Assembly: GCF_900100195.1 (NCBI RefSeq)
Contig: NZ_FNES01000011.1
Span: forward strand, 81,994 to 145,993
From: Billgrantia gudaonensis
GTDB taxonomy: Bacteria > Pseudomonadota > Gammaproteobacteria > Pseudomonadales > Halomonadaceae
Length of the DNA: 64,000 bases
Reading direction: 5' to 3'
Both the position numbers and the translations under genes were made by a program. Positions within the stretch are counted from its first letter, which is position 1. Each line of letters begins with the position of its first letter. A model generated the notes under the pieces. The model was not told where the DNA came from. It worked only from the letters and a program-made list of their open reading frames with translations, and did no database searches. Shown here piece after piece: positions 45,629 through 53,461 of this stretch.

Positions 45629-46513
45629 ATGAATACAGGTACCACCATGCGTCTCGGTTTGATCGGCAAGGCGATCATGAACTCCAGCTCACCCGACCTG
45701 CATCGTCGTCTAGGTGAACTGACCGGCATCCCCGTCATTTACGACCTCTTCGATGCCAACGAGCAGTCCATCGAGTCTTTGGAGCGGCAGGTTCGGCAGG
45801 TGATCGCCGATGGCTACCGTGGCGTCAATGTCACCTTCCCCTGGAAGGAAGCGGCGGTAGCGCTTGCCGATCAGCCTACCGAGGGGGCGCGTATGGTCGG
45901 CGCGGCCAATACGCTGGTGTTCGAGAGCGGCGGTATCGTTGCCGAGAACACCGATTTCACCGGCTTCATCAGCGGCTATCGCGCCACTCTCGGCGAGCGC
46001 GCTCCGGGACGGGTACTGTTGATCGGCACCGGCGGGGTTGGCAAGGCAGTGGCCTTCGGCTTGGGCAAGCTGGGTGCCGAGGAGGTCGTCCTGTTGGACC
46101 TCGACGAAGCCAAGTCGCGCCAGCTCGTTGGCGAGTTGGAGGCCCAAGGCTTTTGTGCCTCCTTCATCACGCCCGAGGCGCTTGATACTACTGTCGAGGG
46201 CTGCGACGGCCTGGTCAATTGCACCCCCATCGGACACGAGAAGAGCCCGGGCTGCCCGCTACCTAAGGGGTGTATTCGCCCCTATCACTGGATCTTCGAT
46301 GCGGTCTACGTGCCGGCGGTGACCGAGTTCGTCGCTGCGGCGAAGACGGCCGGTGCCAGCGTGATGAGCGGGGTTAGCCTGTTCGTCTTCCAGGGGATCG
46401 ATGCCTTCAAATTGTTCTGCGAGGATCAGGCTCGGCGTACCGCCGCCGACCGACAGGCGATGACCCTGTTTGCTCATTATCGGCGAGAACTGCTCAACGA
46501 GAATGATGCATGA
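45629..46513 (+). CDS. AroE-like quinate/shikimate dehydrogenase (likely NAD-dependent)
   Basis: 294 residues from ATG 45629 (GAGGA upstream; ATG 45647 is possible). It oxidises shikimate or quinate to the 3-dehydro acid. Substrate residues are the serine cluster S19-S21 (NSSSPDLH), K73 (NVTFPWKE) and D109 (NTDFTGF). The cofactor loop is GTGGVGKA. At the ribose-binding turn there is LLDLDEAK (D157, D159) instead of the NRT sequence that binds NADP phosphate, so NAD is the expected cofactor, as in catabolic homologues. It lies 23 bases after quiC, which fits a breakdown role rather than biosynthesis. Confidence 0.85.
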   Translation: MNTGTTMRLGLIGKAIMNSSSPDLHRRLGELTGIPVIYDLFDANEQSIESLERQVRQVIADGYRGVNVTFPWKEAAVALADQPTEGARMVGAANTLVFESGGIVAENTDFTGFISGYRATLGERAPGRVLLIGTGGVGKAVAFGLGKLGAEEVVLLDLDEAKSRQLVGELEAQGFCASFITPEALDTTVEGCDGLVNCTPIGHEKSPGCPLPKGCIRPYHWIFDAVYVPAVTEFVAAAKTAGASVMSGVSLFVFQGIDAFKLFCEDQARRTAADRQAMTLFAHYRRELLNENDA

Positions 46514-46692
46514 AGCCGGGAGAGGCGCCTGTGTTGAATATCCATCCACTTCTCGCTCCTGAGCTCGGTCATTATCAATCTGACAACTTATGGCAGTGTC
46601 TCAAGTCGATTTATCGGTTTCGTATTCCATGACGGTTGTGCGGGAAAGGCCGTTGTGGAGCCGAGTTGTCACTCGGGAAAGCTGTTGCCGAG

Positions 46693-46744
46693 TCATGGCG
46701 TTAGTCTTTCGTCTAATAATTCGGGCAAGTCATTGACGCCATGA
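46693..46744. other. Interrupted inverted repeat after the AroE-like gene
   Basis: TCATGGCGT (46693-46701) and ACGCCATGA (46736-46744) are perfect reverse complements 34 bases apart. There is no T-run. A second stem, CCGAGT/ACTCGG (46661-46676), lies upstream. These could be a termination or processing structure between the two operons; the rest of the 46514-46758 gap holds nothing I recognise. Confidence 0.3.
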
Positions 46745-46758
46745 GAAGAGAATTCTAG

Positions 46759-46794
46759 CGTTCGTATGAAGTACATAAATTCGTTTTGCGAACA
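46759..46794. promoter_or_regulatory. Tandem IclR-type operator upstream of the TRAP genes
   Basis: Site 1: CGTTCG-TATGA-AGTACA (46759-46775). Site 2: AATTCG-TTTTG-CGAACA (46778-46794). Each has one strong half. Centres at 46767 and 46786 are again 19 bp apart. The dctP ATG is 73 bases downstream. Confidence 0.6.
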
Positions 46795-46866
46795 GCGCGT
46801 ATCGAGAGGGCATGCGCTGCCGATGACACAGCCAGCATAACAACCAACCAAAACGGAGGACGTTTC

Positions 46867-47880
46867 ATGTTCAAGCCGCTTCTCATTCAAACTGCACTTA
46901 AGGCCGGTGTCGTGGCCTTTGCCATGAACTCCCTGGCCCAGGCCGATACCATTCGCTTCGCCCATGTGGACCCCGACGACTGGCAGAGCTCCAAGAAAGG
47001 CGCTGCCGCCCAGATGTTCAAGAACATCGTCGAAAGCGAGACCGACCATACGGTGGATATCTACCCGGCCGGTTCACTAGGTGACGAGGGCGAGCTGGTC
47101 CAGCAGGCCATGGACGGCATGACTCAGGTAGTGATGGTTTCGGGGGCCATGTCCTCAGTCTGCCCGGCAGCCGGGGTGCTGGACATCCCTTACATGTTCG
47201 AATCGCCGTTGGTGGCCTGGGAGGTACTGGATGGAGACTTCGGCGATGCTCTTGCTGAACACTGCTTGGAGCAGACTGGCCTACGTACCTTGGGCTACGG
47301 TGAGACTGGCGTGCGCCACTTCACCAACAGCGAGCGCGAGATTCGTACTCCGGCTGATATGGAAGGCCTGAAATTCCGCGTTCAGGACATTCCTCTCTAC
47401 GTAGAGATGGTCGAGGGATTAGGAGGGGAGCCAACTCCTATTGCTTGGTCAGAGCTGCCCACCGCACTTTCCACCGGGGTCGTGGATGGCCAGGAGAACC
47501 CGGTGGGGACCATCTATAACAATAACCTGCACGAACTGCAGGAGTATATGACGCTTGACGGCCATGTCTACGCCGCTGATTTCCTAGTGATCAACAATGA
47601 TTACTACAACGGTCTATCCGAAGCGGATCAAGCGGTGATCGAGCGGGCTGGCGTCATCGCTGGGAATATGGGCCGCTCCATTCAGCAGTTCACCACTGCA
47701 CAAGGACTGAAAGCTGTGCAGGAAGAGGGTATGCAGGTCTATCGACCAACGCCGGAGGAGCTTGAGCAGTTCCGCGAACAGGCTCAGCCGCCAGTCATCG
47801 AGTGGTTGACGGATGACCTCGGTAGTGACGCAGAGTGGATCGAGCGTCTTCAAGAAGCCGTGGCCACTGCCACCGAGTAA
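46867..47880 (+). CDS. TRAP transporter substrate-binding protein, DctP family
   Basis: 337 residues from ATG 46867, with GGAGGA upstream. A signal peptide ends near SLAQADT. The domain pattern is DctP: IRFAHVDPDDWQSSKKGA, DIYPAGSLGDEGELV and GLKFRVQDIPLYVEMVEGLGG, where the arginine of KFRVQ is the conserved carboxylate ligand. The protein binds an organic acid in the periplasm for the DctQM membrane pair. The operator and quiC/aroE neighbourhood suggest hydroaromatic acids such as shikimate or quinate. Confidence 0.92.
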   Translation: MFKPLLIQTALKAGVVAFAMNSLAQADTIRFAHVDPDDWQSSKKGAAAQMFKNIVESETDHTVDIYPAGSLGDEGELVQQAMDGMTQVVMVSGAMSSVCPAAGVLDIPYMFESPLVAWEVLDGDFGDALAEHCLEQTGLRTLGYGETGVRHFTNSEREIRTPADMEGLKFRVQDIPLYVEMVEGLGGEPTPIAWSELPTALSTGVVDGQENPVGTIYNNNLHELQEYMTLDGHVYAADFLVINNDYYNGLSEADQAVIERAGVIAGNMGRSIQQFTTAQGLKAVQEEGMQVYRPTPEELEQFREQAQPPVIEWLTDDLGSDAEWIERLQEAVATATE

Positions 47881-47942
47881 GTGTCCGCCGTACCGGCGTT
47901 TGACTCGGTACGGCGCCTTTGACTCGCCAGAGAGCGATGCGT

Positions 47943-48497
47943 ATGACGCTTTTGTTGCGAAGGGGGATACGTCTGGCCGCAAGCATCTTTGCCTTCGGTG
48001 CTGGACTCACTATGGCCCTGATCTTCTTGATCATCTTTTTCAATGCCCTTAGCCGTTACACTCTGGGAACTTCGCTGGCCTGGGGCGATCAGGTTCCAGT
48101 CTTTCTGGGCATTTACGGCGTGATGTTCGGCATGGCACTGGCCTACCTCCAGGACCGTCATGTGCGTCTGGGGATAGTCGTTGACCTGTTGCCGGTACGG
48201 TTGCGGGAGTGGCTTTTTTTCGTAGTGGATTTAGCCATGATCGCAGTGGGAATACTACTGACCTGGTCGGCATATTTATTTATGACCAACCGGGGAGGGA
48301 TGCGAATTTCTGGGCTCAATAGTACGGTGAAAAGCCTGCGCGAGGTCACTGGGTGGGAGGCTGTCAATGTGCTGGGCACGATGGCTCCCTATCAGTTCGC
48401 GCTCGTACTGGGGGGGGGCATGCTTGCCGTGGCAGCACTGCTCAAGAGCATCGAGCGGTATAGCGAACTGCGCACGGCGACAGCTGGGGAGGAGTAG
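47943..48497 (+). CDS. TRAP transporter small permease, DctQ family
   Basis: 184 residues. I chose ATG 47943, whose AGAGAG lies eight bases upstream; ATG 47937 and TTG 47919 are less likely. Four membrane segments. Typical DctQ features are NALSRYTLG and LAYLQDRHVRLGIVVDLL. It bridges the binding protein and the large permease DctM, whose start directly follows. The protein has no other domain. Confidence 0.88.
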   Translation: MTLLLRRGIRLAASIFAFGAGLTMALIFLIIFFNALSRYTLGTSLAWGDQVPVFLGIYGVMFGMALAYLQDRHVRLGIVVDLLPVRLREWLFFVVDLAMIAVGILLTWSAYLFMTNRGGMRISGLNSTVKSLREVTGWEAVNVLGTMAPYQFALVLGGGMLAVAALLKSIERYSELRTATAGEE

Positions 48498-49769
48498 ATG
48501 GTCTATGTGATTCTGCTTGGCGGGCTGATAATCGGGGTGCCGGTCGCCTTTGCCATCGTCGCCGCATTGCTTTACTTCATGGCGATGGGCGGGTTGCCCT
48601 ATCAGCTCGCTACAGTAGCGACGCAGATGTTCTCAGGGATCAACTCCTTCGCTCTGTTAGCGATTCCGCTGTTCATCCTTGCCGGTGAGCTGATGAATGA
48701 GAGCGGCATCACTGAGCGCATCATCGCTTTTTCCAAGATCTTGGTGGGACGCCTCAAGGGCGGCCTGGCACATGTCAATATCTGGGCCTCGGTGATCTTC
48801 GCGGGGCTTTCTGGCTCGGCAGTCGCGGATACTTCGGCATTGGGGCGGGTGTTTATTCCTGAGATGGAGAAAGAGGGCTACCCACGGGACTTCGCCGCGG
48901 CTCTCACCGCGGCTTCCTCAGTGATTGGACCGATCATTCCACCGAGTATCCCTGTGATCATCTATGCACTGATCGTCAGTGGCGTCTCGGTGCCGGCGCT
49001 ATTCCTGGCTGGTATTGTGCCGGGGCTGCTCCTCGCCATCTTTCTTTCCGGCTATGTGATGATCTTTGCTAGCCAGTACGAGAAAGGTGGAAAGGTGAAG
49101 CTCAAAGAGGAAAAGCGCACGGTACTCATCGATGGCATTATCCCATTGCTGATGCCGGTGTTCGTGGTCGGCTCCATCTTGCTGGGCATCGTCACGCCAA
49201 CCGAGGCGGCTGCCTTTGCTGTGGCTTATGCTCTCTTCGTGGGCATGGTGCTATTTCGTAAGATTCATTGGCGCGACTTGCCGGGCATCTTCTCACGAAC
49301 CATGGTTGACAGTGCGGTGATTATGATCATCATCGCAGCGGTCTCGGCGGCCAATTGGTTGCTCACCTTCAACCGCGTGCCCAACGTGCTCACCGATATG
49401 GCACTGACCTATATCACTGCCGAGTGGACTTTCTTACTCGCGGTGATCGTGCTCTTTCTGGTCGCTGGGCTCTTCCTCGAGGGCATTGCCGCCATGTTGG
49501 TGCTGGTGCCGATCCTGCATCCCATCGCAGTGGGCATGGGGGTGGATCCGGTACATTTCGGCATCATTGTCATCTTCAACCTGATGATTGGTTTGATCAC
49601 TCCGCCAATGGGGCTATGTCTGTTCGTGGCCGACTCCGTGGCCAATGTGGGGCTGGCTAGGCTGTCGCGGCGTATTCTGCCGCTGTTCCTGGTCGAGTTG
49701 CTGGTGCTGTTTATCATAACCTTCGTGCCGGCCACTGTGACTGGCTTGCCACGCCTGCTGGGGTATTGA
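48498..49769 (+). CDS. TRAP transporter large permease, DctM family
   Basis: 423 residues; the ATG follows the dctQ stop with no gap. Twelve or so membrane segments. The ion-transporter superfamily features include GVPVAFAIVAALLYFM, SGSAVADTSALG and IGPIIPPSIPVIIYAL. It moves the acid with Na+ or H+. It ends three bases before the convergent TIM-barrel gene, and no terminator lies between. Confidence 0.93.
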   Translation: MVYVILLGGLIIGVPVAFAIVAALLYFMAMGGLPYQLATVATQMFSGINSFALLAIPLFILAGELMNESGITERIIAFSKILVGRLKGGLAHVNIWASVIFAGLSGSAVADTSALGRVFIPEMEKEGYPRDFAAALTAASSVIGPIIPPSIPVIIYALIVSGVSVPALFLAGIVPGLLLAIFLSGYVMIFASQYEKGGKVKLKEEKRTVLIDGIIPLLMPVFVVGSILLGIVTPTEAAAFAVAYALFVGMVLFRKIHWRDLPGIFSRTMVDSAVIMIIIAAVSAANWLLTFNRVPNVLTDMALTYITAEWTFLLAVIVLFLVAGLFLEGIAAMLVLVPILHPIAVGMGVDPVHFGIIVIFNLMIGLITPPMGLCLFVADSVANVGLARLSRRILPLFLVELLVLFIITFVPATVTGLPRLLGY

Positions 49770-49772
49770 AGA

Positions 49773-50600
49773 TTAGTCCGCCGCCGCCACCTGGCGCGCC
49801 TTTTCCAGCGCCAGGGTGGCGCGCTGGAAAGCGCTGAATCCCCGCTGGCGCAGGGCATCGGTGGGGATCTCCAGGCTCAGCGGAGCACCGGGGGGAATGA
49901 TGCCCAGAAAACCGCGCAGGTCGGCCTGACCGTCGCCCGGGAAACATCGCTCACTGCGCGCCTCGCGCAGGATCTCGTCCATGCACTCGGGGATCGGTCC
50001 TGGCACGTCGCACAGCTGCACGTAACGTAGCCAGTCGACAGGCAGCTCGGCCAATGTCTCGAGACGGCTACGGGAACGGTCGAAGTGGAAGGCGTCGATG
50101 AGCAGGCAGGCATTGTCGTGGCCGGCATCGCGCACCGCAGCGACAATGCGGTGCGCCTCGTCGAGGTTCTTCACCCCGGTCCAGGGCATGAACTCCAGGT
50201 GAGGGTGAAGACCATAAGGACGGGCCAGCTCGCACAGGGCGGCGAAATTGTCGATGGTGCGGGTCAGGTCGTCGTCGTTGCCCGCCACCAGTACTTCGCT
50301 GGCGCCGAGTTCGGCACCCACTTCCATGACGGCGGTGAAGTCCGCCCGCACCCGGGGCTCGGGCTTAAGCCGCAGGATCTCGATGTCGAGCACCGTGAGG
50401 CCGGTGTCGCGAAGGCGCCGGCCGGTCTCGCGCACCAGGCCCGTGTCGGTCATCAGCGGGAAGCTGGGTTCGCCGTCGGTGGCTGGAATCGGGCGCAGGC
50501 CGACAGCGTCGTAGCCGGCGCGCGCCGCGGTTTCCACCATTTCGGGCGGCGAGAGCTCGAGCACGGTCAGAGCGGCGAGGGAGAAACGGCGTTCACTCAT
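49773..50600 (-). CDS. QuiC/AsbF-like TIM-barrel protein, second copy
   Basis: 275 residues from ATG 50600; a longer frame lies inside the flavoprotein gene. A sugar-isomerase/AP-endonuclease-type TIM barrel. Its metal-site residues, E136 (HLEFMPW), D169 (LLIDAFHF), Q195 (YVQLCDVPG) and E244 (LSLEIPTD), match the E-D-Q-E set of QuiC in the same order, and CFPGDGQADLRGF matches QuiC's CFPGQGRLPLAAF. It lacks the second domain of QuiC. The likely reaction is a dehydration or isomerisation of a related hydroaromatic keto acid, but it is annotated here only by similarity. It overlaps the flavoprotein gene by eight bases. Confidence 0.7.
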   Translation of the reverse strand: MSERRFSLAALTVLELSPPEMVETAARAGYDAVGLRPIPATDGEPSFPLMTDTGLVRETGRRLRDTGLTVLDIEILRLKPEPRVRADFTAVMEVGAELGASEVLVAGNDDDLTRTIDNFAALCELARPYGLHPHLEFMPWTGVKNLDEAHRIVAAVRDAGHDNACLLIDAFHFDRSRSRLETLAELPVDWLRYVQLCDVPGPIPECMDEILREARSERCFPGDGQADLRGFLGIIPPGAPLSLEIPTDALRQRGFSAFQRATLALEKARQVAAAD

Positions 50601-52341
50601 GGTCGGCTGGCTCGCTTGGCGCATCGAACGGGTGACAGGATAGCTGCCGGCCGGCGGCATGCAGTCCGGCGAGGTAGCCGAAGGTCATGGCGGGACCGAG
50701 GTTGATGCCGCCGGCCGGGTAGTAGCCGCCCATGATGCTGGCCATGTCGGTACCCGCGGCGTAGAGGCCGGCGATCGGCTTCCCGTCTGCGTCGAGCACC
50801 TGGGCGTGTTCGTTGGTCTTCAGGCCAGCGAAGGTGCCGAAACAGCCGGGTACGACCTTCACGGCATAGAAGGGGCCCGGGTCGAGTGGCGCCACGCAGG
50901 GGTTAGGGGCGTGCGCCGGGTCGCCCTGCTTGCGATTGTAGAGGGTGGAGCCGCGGCCGAATTCGGGGTCCTCTCCCTGTACGGCGTGGCGGTTGTACTC
51001 AGTCACGGTAGCATCGAGCCCAGCCGGGTCGATGCCGCAGGCCTCGGCCAGTTCCCGAAGCGTGCGCCCGGTCTTCAGGTAGCCCTTCTTGATCCAGTGC
51101 TTGAAGGGCACCGGTGCCGGGCGCGTGATGCCGAGGCCGTAACGGCGCTGGAAGCGGTGGGTGCAGATCAGCCAGGAGCACACCTCCTCGCCTTCCGGCA
51201 CCGCCTTGATCATGGCGTCCACGTAGTCGTAGTAGCCGTGGGCCTCGTTGACGAAGCGCTTGCCGTTTCTCAGCACGCCGATCAGGCCGGGCTTACCGCG
51301 GTCGATGATGTGCGGGAAGTGGCCGACATGGCCGTCCTTGTAAGGGACCACTGACACCGGTGCCCAGGCCACCGGCGAGTAGAGGTTGGTATCCACCACG
51401 CCACCGGCGGCTTCGCCGAGGCGCAGGCCGTCGCCGCATGCTGCGGGAGGCGGCAGCGGCCAGTGCTCCTCGCCAGTGGGCGTGCGCGGGAATAGCGCGC
51501 GGCGCCGCGCCACGTGCCAAGGAAAGCCGCCGGCGGCGAGTACTACGCCGTGCCTCGCGCTCAGGGTCACCTCGCCCTCGGGGGTGTCCACCACCACGCC
51601 GCTGACGCGCTTGCCATCCAAGATCAAACGTCTGGCGGGCGACGATACCCAGGTGTCGACGCCCAGGTCATCGGTCGATTGCGCCAGTCGGCCGGTCAGC
51701 GAAACCCCGTTGACCAGTTGCATGGTGCGGCCGTAGATCGCCAGGTCAAACAGGTGTCGGCTGAAGCGTTTCGCCACATGGACGAAGGACTTGAACGAAC
51801 GGGTGACGGTCAGGAAGGCCATGAGGTCCGGGCCGGCCTGGATGGGCATGCCCAGAAAGGCGGTTTCCGGCATGGTCTTGCGCAGCTTCTTCAGCGTCTT
51901 CCTGTCGAGCTTGCGACCGTCGAAGGGCGCGGCGATCACCGAGCGTCCGCCGCTGCCGGCACCTGGTATGTCGCCGTGGATATCGGCGATGGCGTTGCCG
52001 TCGGCGAACTGCAGAGCGGTCTCGTTATGGAAGAACGCGACCATCGACGGTGCACCGGCGAGGAAAGCATCGATCTTGCGCGGCTCGTATCGCTCGCCCA
52101 GCTCGTGGCGAAGGTAGGTGCGCACCGTATCTGCGTCCTCGCGGATGCCGGCGTTGTGGGCCAGGGGGTTGAGCGGTGCCCACATCCAGCCGCCGGACCA
52201 GGCGGTGGCGCCGCCCAGTACCGGTTCTTTCTCCACCACCACCACCGACAGGCCATGGTGGGCGGCGGTGACGGCGGCGGAGAGGCCGGCAGCGCCGGAG
52301 CCCACCACCACCAGATCGTAGTCGTGCCGCGTCTCGGCCAT
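50593..52341 (-). CDS. FAD-dependent dehydrogenase, 3-ketosteroid/alicyclic desaturase-like
   Basis: 582 residues. FAD is bound by VVVGSGAAGLSAAVTAAHHG at the N-terminus. The C-terminal motif GGYYPAGGINLGPAMTFG is the FAD-site signature of 3-ketosteroid dehydrogenase, fumarate reductase and urocanate reductase flavoproteins. GGATAWSGGWMWAP early on is the KstD-type loop. Such enzymes desaturate next to a ketone. In some actinobacteria a KstD-like protein desaturates 4-oxocyclohexanecarboxylate. In this operon it may desaturate a ring acid. It overlaps the TIM-barrel gene, giving a coupled pair. Substrate is unknown. Confidence 0.75.
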   Translation of the reverse strand: MAETRHDYDLVVVGSGAAGLSAAVTAAHHGLSVVVVEKEPVLGGATAWSGGWMWAPLNPLAHNAGIREDADTVRTYLRHELGERYEPRKIDAFLAGAPSMVAFFHNETALQFADGNAIADIHGDIPGAGSGGRSVIAAPFDGRKLDRKTLKKLRKTMPETAFLGMPIQAGPDLMAFLTVTRSFKSFVHVAKRFSRHLFDLAIYGRTMQLVNGVSLTGRLAQSTDDLGVDTWVSSPARRLILDGKRVSGVVVDTPEGEVTLSARHGVVLAAGGFPWHVARRRALFPRTPTGEEHWPLPPPAACGDGLRLGEAAGGVVDTNLYSPVAWAPVSVVPYKDGHVGHFPHIIDRGKPGLIGVLRNGKRFVNEAHGYYDYVDAMIKAVPEGEEVCSWLICTHRFQRRYGLGITRPAPVPFKHWIKKGYLKTGRTLRELAEACGIDPAGLDATVTEYNRHAVQGEDPEFGRGSTLYNRKQGDPAHAPNPCVAPLDPGPFYAVKVVPGCFGTFAGLKTNEHAQVLDADGKPIAGLYAAGTDMASIMGGYYPAGGINLGPAMTFGYLAGLHAAGRQLSCHPFDAPSEPADHE

Positions 52342-52370
52342 GGCTCTCTCTCAGGGAACGATGTTCTTGC

Positions 52371-52399
52371 ATGATATAGAACTGAGTTCCATTTTCCAA
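52371..52399 (-). promoter_or_regulatory. Promoter and operator candidate upstream of the flavoprotein gene
   Basis: Minus strand: -35 TTGGAA (52399-52394), 17-base spacer, -10 TATCAT (52376-52371). The spacer contains GAAC-TGA-GTTC (52379-52389), a dyad that a repressor could use to block the promoter. A similar element (GAAAC-ACG-ATTC) lies near 54290 before the nearby IclR gene, so the IclR at 53462 is the natural candidate. Confidence 0.4.
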
Positions 52400-52434
52400 T
52401 TCTCGGCCGGTGCGCGGCACGACGATACCCTGGC

Positions 52435-53385
52435 TCAAGCCGGCAGCAAGCCGACGAGATGCAGCAACCCGATGGCCACGCTCAGAGTCACGAAGGAGAG
52501 TAGTGTGGCGACCATCAGCGCGGCGGCGCCCACGCCGCCCATGGCGTAGCGCTGCCCGAACAGCGGATAGACGCTGATCATCGGTGCGCAGGCGAAGAGC
52601 ATGGCACCGGTGATCAACGCGGGGTCCGGTTCCGGCATGAGCAGAAAGGCGCCGAGAATCGCCAGGGGGTGGAGAATCAACTTGCCGGTGACGATCTGTG
52701 CGACATCGCCGAGCAGTCCGCGAACCTGCAGGCGGAACAGCGAAGCGCCGATCACGAAAAGCGAGGCCGGGCCGGCGGCATCGGCGAGCATGTCGATGGT
52801 CCGGGCCAGCGGCCCCGGCAGGCTGATCCCCGACACCGCGACCAGCACGCCGAACAACAGGCCGATGAGGACGGGGTTGCGACCCAGGCGGCGGGCGGTC
52901 TGGCGCAGCGTCGCGGTGAGGCTCGCACCGCGCTGGTGGCCCATCTCGGCGAGGATCAGCGCAAGGGGGATGATCAGCAGGTTCTCGATCACCATGTTGA
53001 GGGCCAGGAACACCGCAGCCGGAGAGCCCAGCACCATGGCGGCCACTGGATAGCCGATGAAGCCGCTGTTGGAGGCGGCCATGCCCAGTGCCTGGATGGC
53101 GCCGTTGCTCAGCGGGAGGCGCTGCCAGACCAGGGTTACCGCCAGGCCGAGGACGAATATCGCCAGCGACCCCAGGCCGTAGGCGAGCAGGTACTGGGTG
53201 TCGAAGACCTCTTCCAGCGGGTTCTGGGTCAGGGCGCGGATCACCAGTGCCGGCAGGGCGCAGTACATGACGAAGGTGCCGACGCCCCGCACCTGCTCGC
53301 GACTGATGATGCGCCCGGCGATGGCCAGGTAGCCCACGCCGATGAGCAGGAAGATGGGAGCCGTGATGGCGAGTATCTCGAGCAC
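52435..53385 (-). CDS. AEC-family membrane transporter
   Basis: 316 residues with ten membrane segments in two repeats, the auxin efflux carrier/malonate carrier family. AASNSGFIGYPVAAMVLG in the first repeat and the second-repeat proline near GAMLFACAPMISVYP are family features. These carriers move organic acids in either direction. It lies between an IclR regulator and the flavoprotein on the same strand, so it may export or import the acid that the flavoprotein uses. Confidence 0.87.
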   Translation of the reverse strand: MLEILAITAPIFLLIGVGYLAIAGRIISREQVRGVGTFVMYCALPALVIRALTQNPLEEVFDTQYLLAYGLGSLAIFVLGLAVTLVWQRLPLSNGAIQALGMAASNSGFIGYPVAAMVLGSPAAVFLALNMVIENLLIIPLALILAEMGHQRGASLTATLRQTARRLGRNPVLIGLLFGVLVAVSGISLPGPLARTIDMLADAAGPASLFVIGASLFRLQVRGLLGDVAQIVTGKLILHPLAILGAFLLMPEPDPALITGAMLFACAPMISVYPLFGQRYAMGGVGAAALMVATLLSFVTLSVAIGLLHLVGLLPA

Positions 53386-53461
53386 GGCAGCCTCCTTGCC
53401 GGAAATATGGGGACGTGTCGGTCCCTCATCGGGGTTCGGGGTGCGGTAGCGTCATCTGGCT

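Noticed and set aside
53386..53461. A separate promoter for the AEC gene
   Set aside because: No convincing -35/-10 pair on the minus strand; read-through from the IclR gene is simpler.
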